The translations under genes were made by a program, and so were the position numbers. A stretch of 64,000 nucleotides of DNA from DAHUYF01 sp035623985 (GTDB taxonomy: Bacteria; Pseudomonadota; Alphaproteobacteria; ATCC43930; CGMCC-115725): positions 1 through 64,000 of the forward strand of contig DASPSJ010000097.1 in the NCBI GenBank assembly GCA_035623985.1, written 5' to 3'. Below the pieces are notes generated by a model, which had not been told where the DNA came from, did not search any database, and worked only from the letters and a program-made list of their open reading frames with translations. The first letter of the stretch is position 1. Each line of letters starts with the position of its first letter. Positions 63,192 through 64,000 of this stretch are shown piece after piece.

Positions 63192-64000
63192 ATGTCGGGA
63201 TTCGAGGGGTTCCCCGGAGGCGAGGTGCGCGCCAAGCTCGATCACCCCGTGATCGACGCCGACGCCCATATCGTCGAATGCGACTTCGCCCATCTCGATT
63301 TCGTGCGCGAGCTGGGCGGCGAGGAGATCGCCCGGAAGGTGGCGGCGCTGCGCGCCCATCACGGACCGACGGTGCGCGGCTTCTGGTGGGGGCTGCCCTC
63401 GGGCGAGCATACCGGCGACCGCGCCTTGGCGCAGCTACCGCGCTATTTCCGCTCGCGCCTCGACGAGCTTGGCATCGACTTCGCCCATTGCTACACGACG
63501 CGCGGCCTCAGCCACGTCTATTTCCCCGACGCCGAGGCGCGGCGCGTGAGCTGTCGCGCGCTCAACATGCTCTATGCCGAAATGTTCGCCGACGTCGCCG
63601 ACCGGCTGCGGCCGGTGGCGGTGATCCCGACCTATACGCCGCAGGAAGCGATCGAGGAGCTCGACTTCGCCGTCACGGAGCTTGGCCACAAGGCGGTGAT
63701 GATCGGCACCGAGCTGCGCGGGCCCGGGCGGGTCGCGACCGGCGAGGACCCGTTCCTGTCGCCGCCGCAGGCGACGCGCTCGATCGTCATGGATTCGCCC
63801 CATGATTACGATCCCTTCTGGCGCAAATGCATCGAGCTGAAGGTCACGCCGGTCTGCCACACCTCCTCGCGCGGCATCGGCTATCGCGCCTCGCCGAGCA
63901 ATTACGTCTTCAACCATCTCGGCGATTTCGCCGGCGGCGCCGAGTTCTTCTGCCGCTCGCTGATCTTCAGCGGCGTCACCCGGCGCTTTCCGGCGCTGAG
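63192..64000 (+). CDS. Amidohydrolase family protein, 3' end beyond the window
   Basis: The first 269 codons of an amidohydrolase 2-type protein; the frame stays open to the window end. The ATG at 63192 has AGGAGG 9 bases upstream. The first metal motif is VIDADAHIVECDF. DELGIDFAHCYTTRGLSH and RPVAVIPTYTPQEAIEEL form the early barrel, and a second candidate metal His lies in TPVCHTSSRGIG. The catalytic Asp region is expected beyond the window. Relatives include decarboxylases and hydrolases of aromatic acid pathways, which fits the P450, SDR and flavin monooxygenase neighbours. The substrate is unknown. Confidence 0.82.
   Translation, partial: MSGFEGFPGGEVRAKLDHPVIDADAHIVECDFAHLDFVRELGGEEIARKVAALRAHHGPTVRGFWWGLPSGEHTGDRALAQLPRYFRSRLDELGIDFAHCYTTRGLSHVYFPDAEARRVSCRALNMLYAEMFADVADRLRPVAVIPTYTPQEAIEELDFAVTELGHKAVMIGTELRGPGRVATGEDPFLSPPQATRSIVMDSPHDYDPFWRKCIELKVTPVCHTSSRGIGYRASPSNYVFNHLGDFAGGAEFFCRSLIFSGVTRRFPAL

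Overview
The window is high-GC, densely coded chromosomal DNA from what looks like a metabolically versatile free-living alphaproteobacterium (soil or freshwater type). The grounds are the very GC-rich third positions, Tat- and Sec-exported solute-binding proteins in large numbers, TRAP, Opp, Liv and Ssu-type importers side by side, an L-lactate permease, a RhlE-type helicase, and GC-rich palindromic intergenic repeats of the kind common in that class. Order and genus cannot be fixed from the sequence alone. No rRNA, tRNA, CRISPR array or intact transposase was seen. About 59 protein genes are supported, most of them transporters and catabolic enzymes.

Layout. 1-800: a clearly less GC-rich edge with a perfect 13-8-13 palindrome (loxP-like architecture) and a small PD-(D/E)XK nuclease-like gene, the only part that looks foreign. 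850-5600: amidohydrolase, YghU-type glutathione transferase, D-2-hydroxyacid dehydrogenase, D-aminoacylase-family hydrolase. 5700-8200: an ECF sigma factor, its RskA-like anti-sigma, a ferritin-like protein and a cupredoxin, probably one envelope-stress regulon. 8200-14000: acetamidase/formamidase, an orphan substrate-binding protein, then a PQQ dehydrogenase - cytochrome c - XoxJ-like trio whose active site carries the extra aspartate typical of lanthanide-dependent enzymes. 14000-22150: lactate permease, NHL-propeller protein, type I phosphodiesterase, SDR, NDP-forming acyl-CoA synthetase. 22300-28600: a complete Opp/Dpp-type ABC operon ending in a Xi-class glutathione transferase. 28700-34400: enoyl-CoA hydratase, SAM methyltransferase, and an Ssu/Tau-type ABC operon that contains an extradiol-dioxygenase-like gene. 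34600-41700: TPP enzyme, GST, orphan binding protein, a Rieske dioxygenase alpha/beta pair bracketed by two direct repeats, a peptidoglycan glycosyltransferase and a DUF3237 protein. 41850-47300: TRAP transporter, class II aldolase, DEAD-box helicase. 47600-57100: a leftward run of nine genes (branched-chain-type ABC importer, molybdenum hydroxylase large subunit, ACMSD-like amidohydrolase, maleylacetoacetate-isomerase-like GST, TauD-like oxygenase), most likely one uptake-plus-catabolism operon. 57300-64000: flavin monooxygenase, TetR, beta-hydroxyacid dehydrogenase, SDR, P450, alpha/beta hydrolase and the start of another amidohydrolase.

The signal least explained by known gene families is a set of four intergenic elements (29486-29557, 30664-30732, 30765-30833, 41191-41261). 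Each has two hairpins. The second hairpin changes sequence between copies while keeping its pairing, and in three copies it starts exactly at, or contains, the stop codon of the preceding gene. This points to a structured 3'-UTR element rather than a random REP insertion. Several catabolic operons pair an importer with an oxygenase; their substrates cannot be read from sequence.
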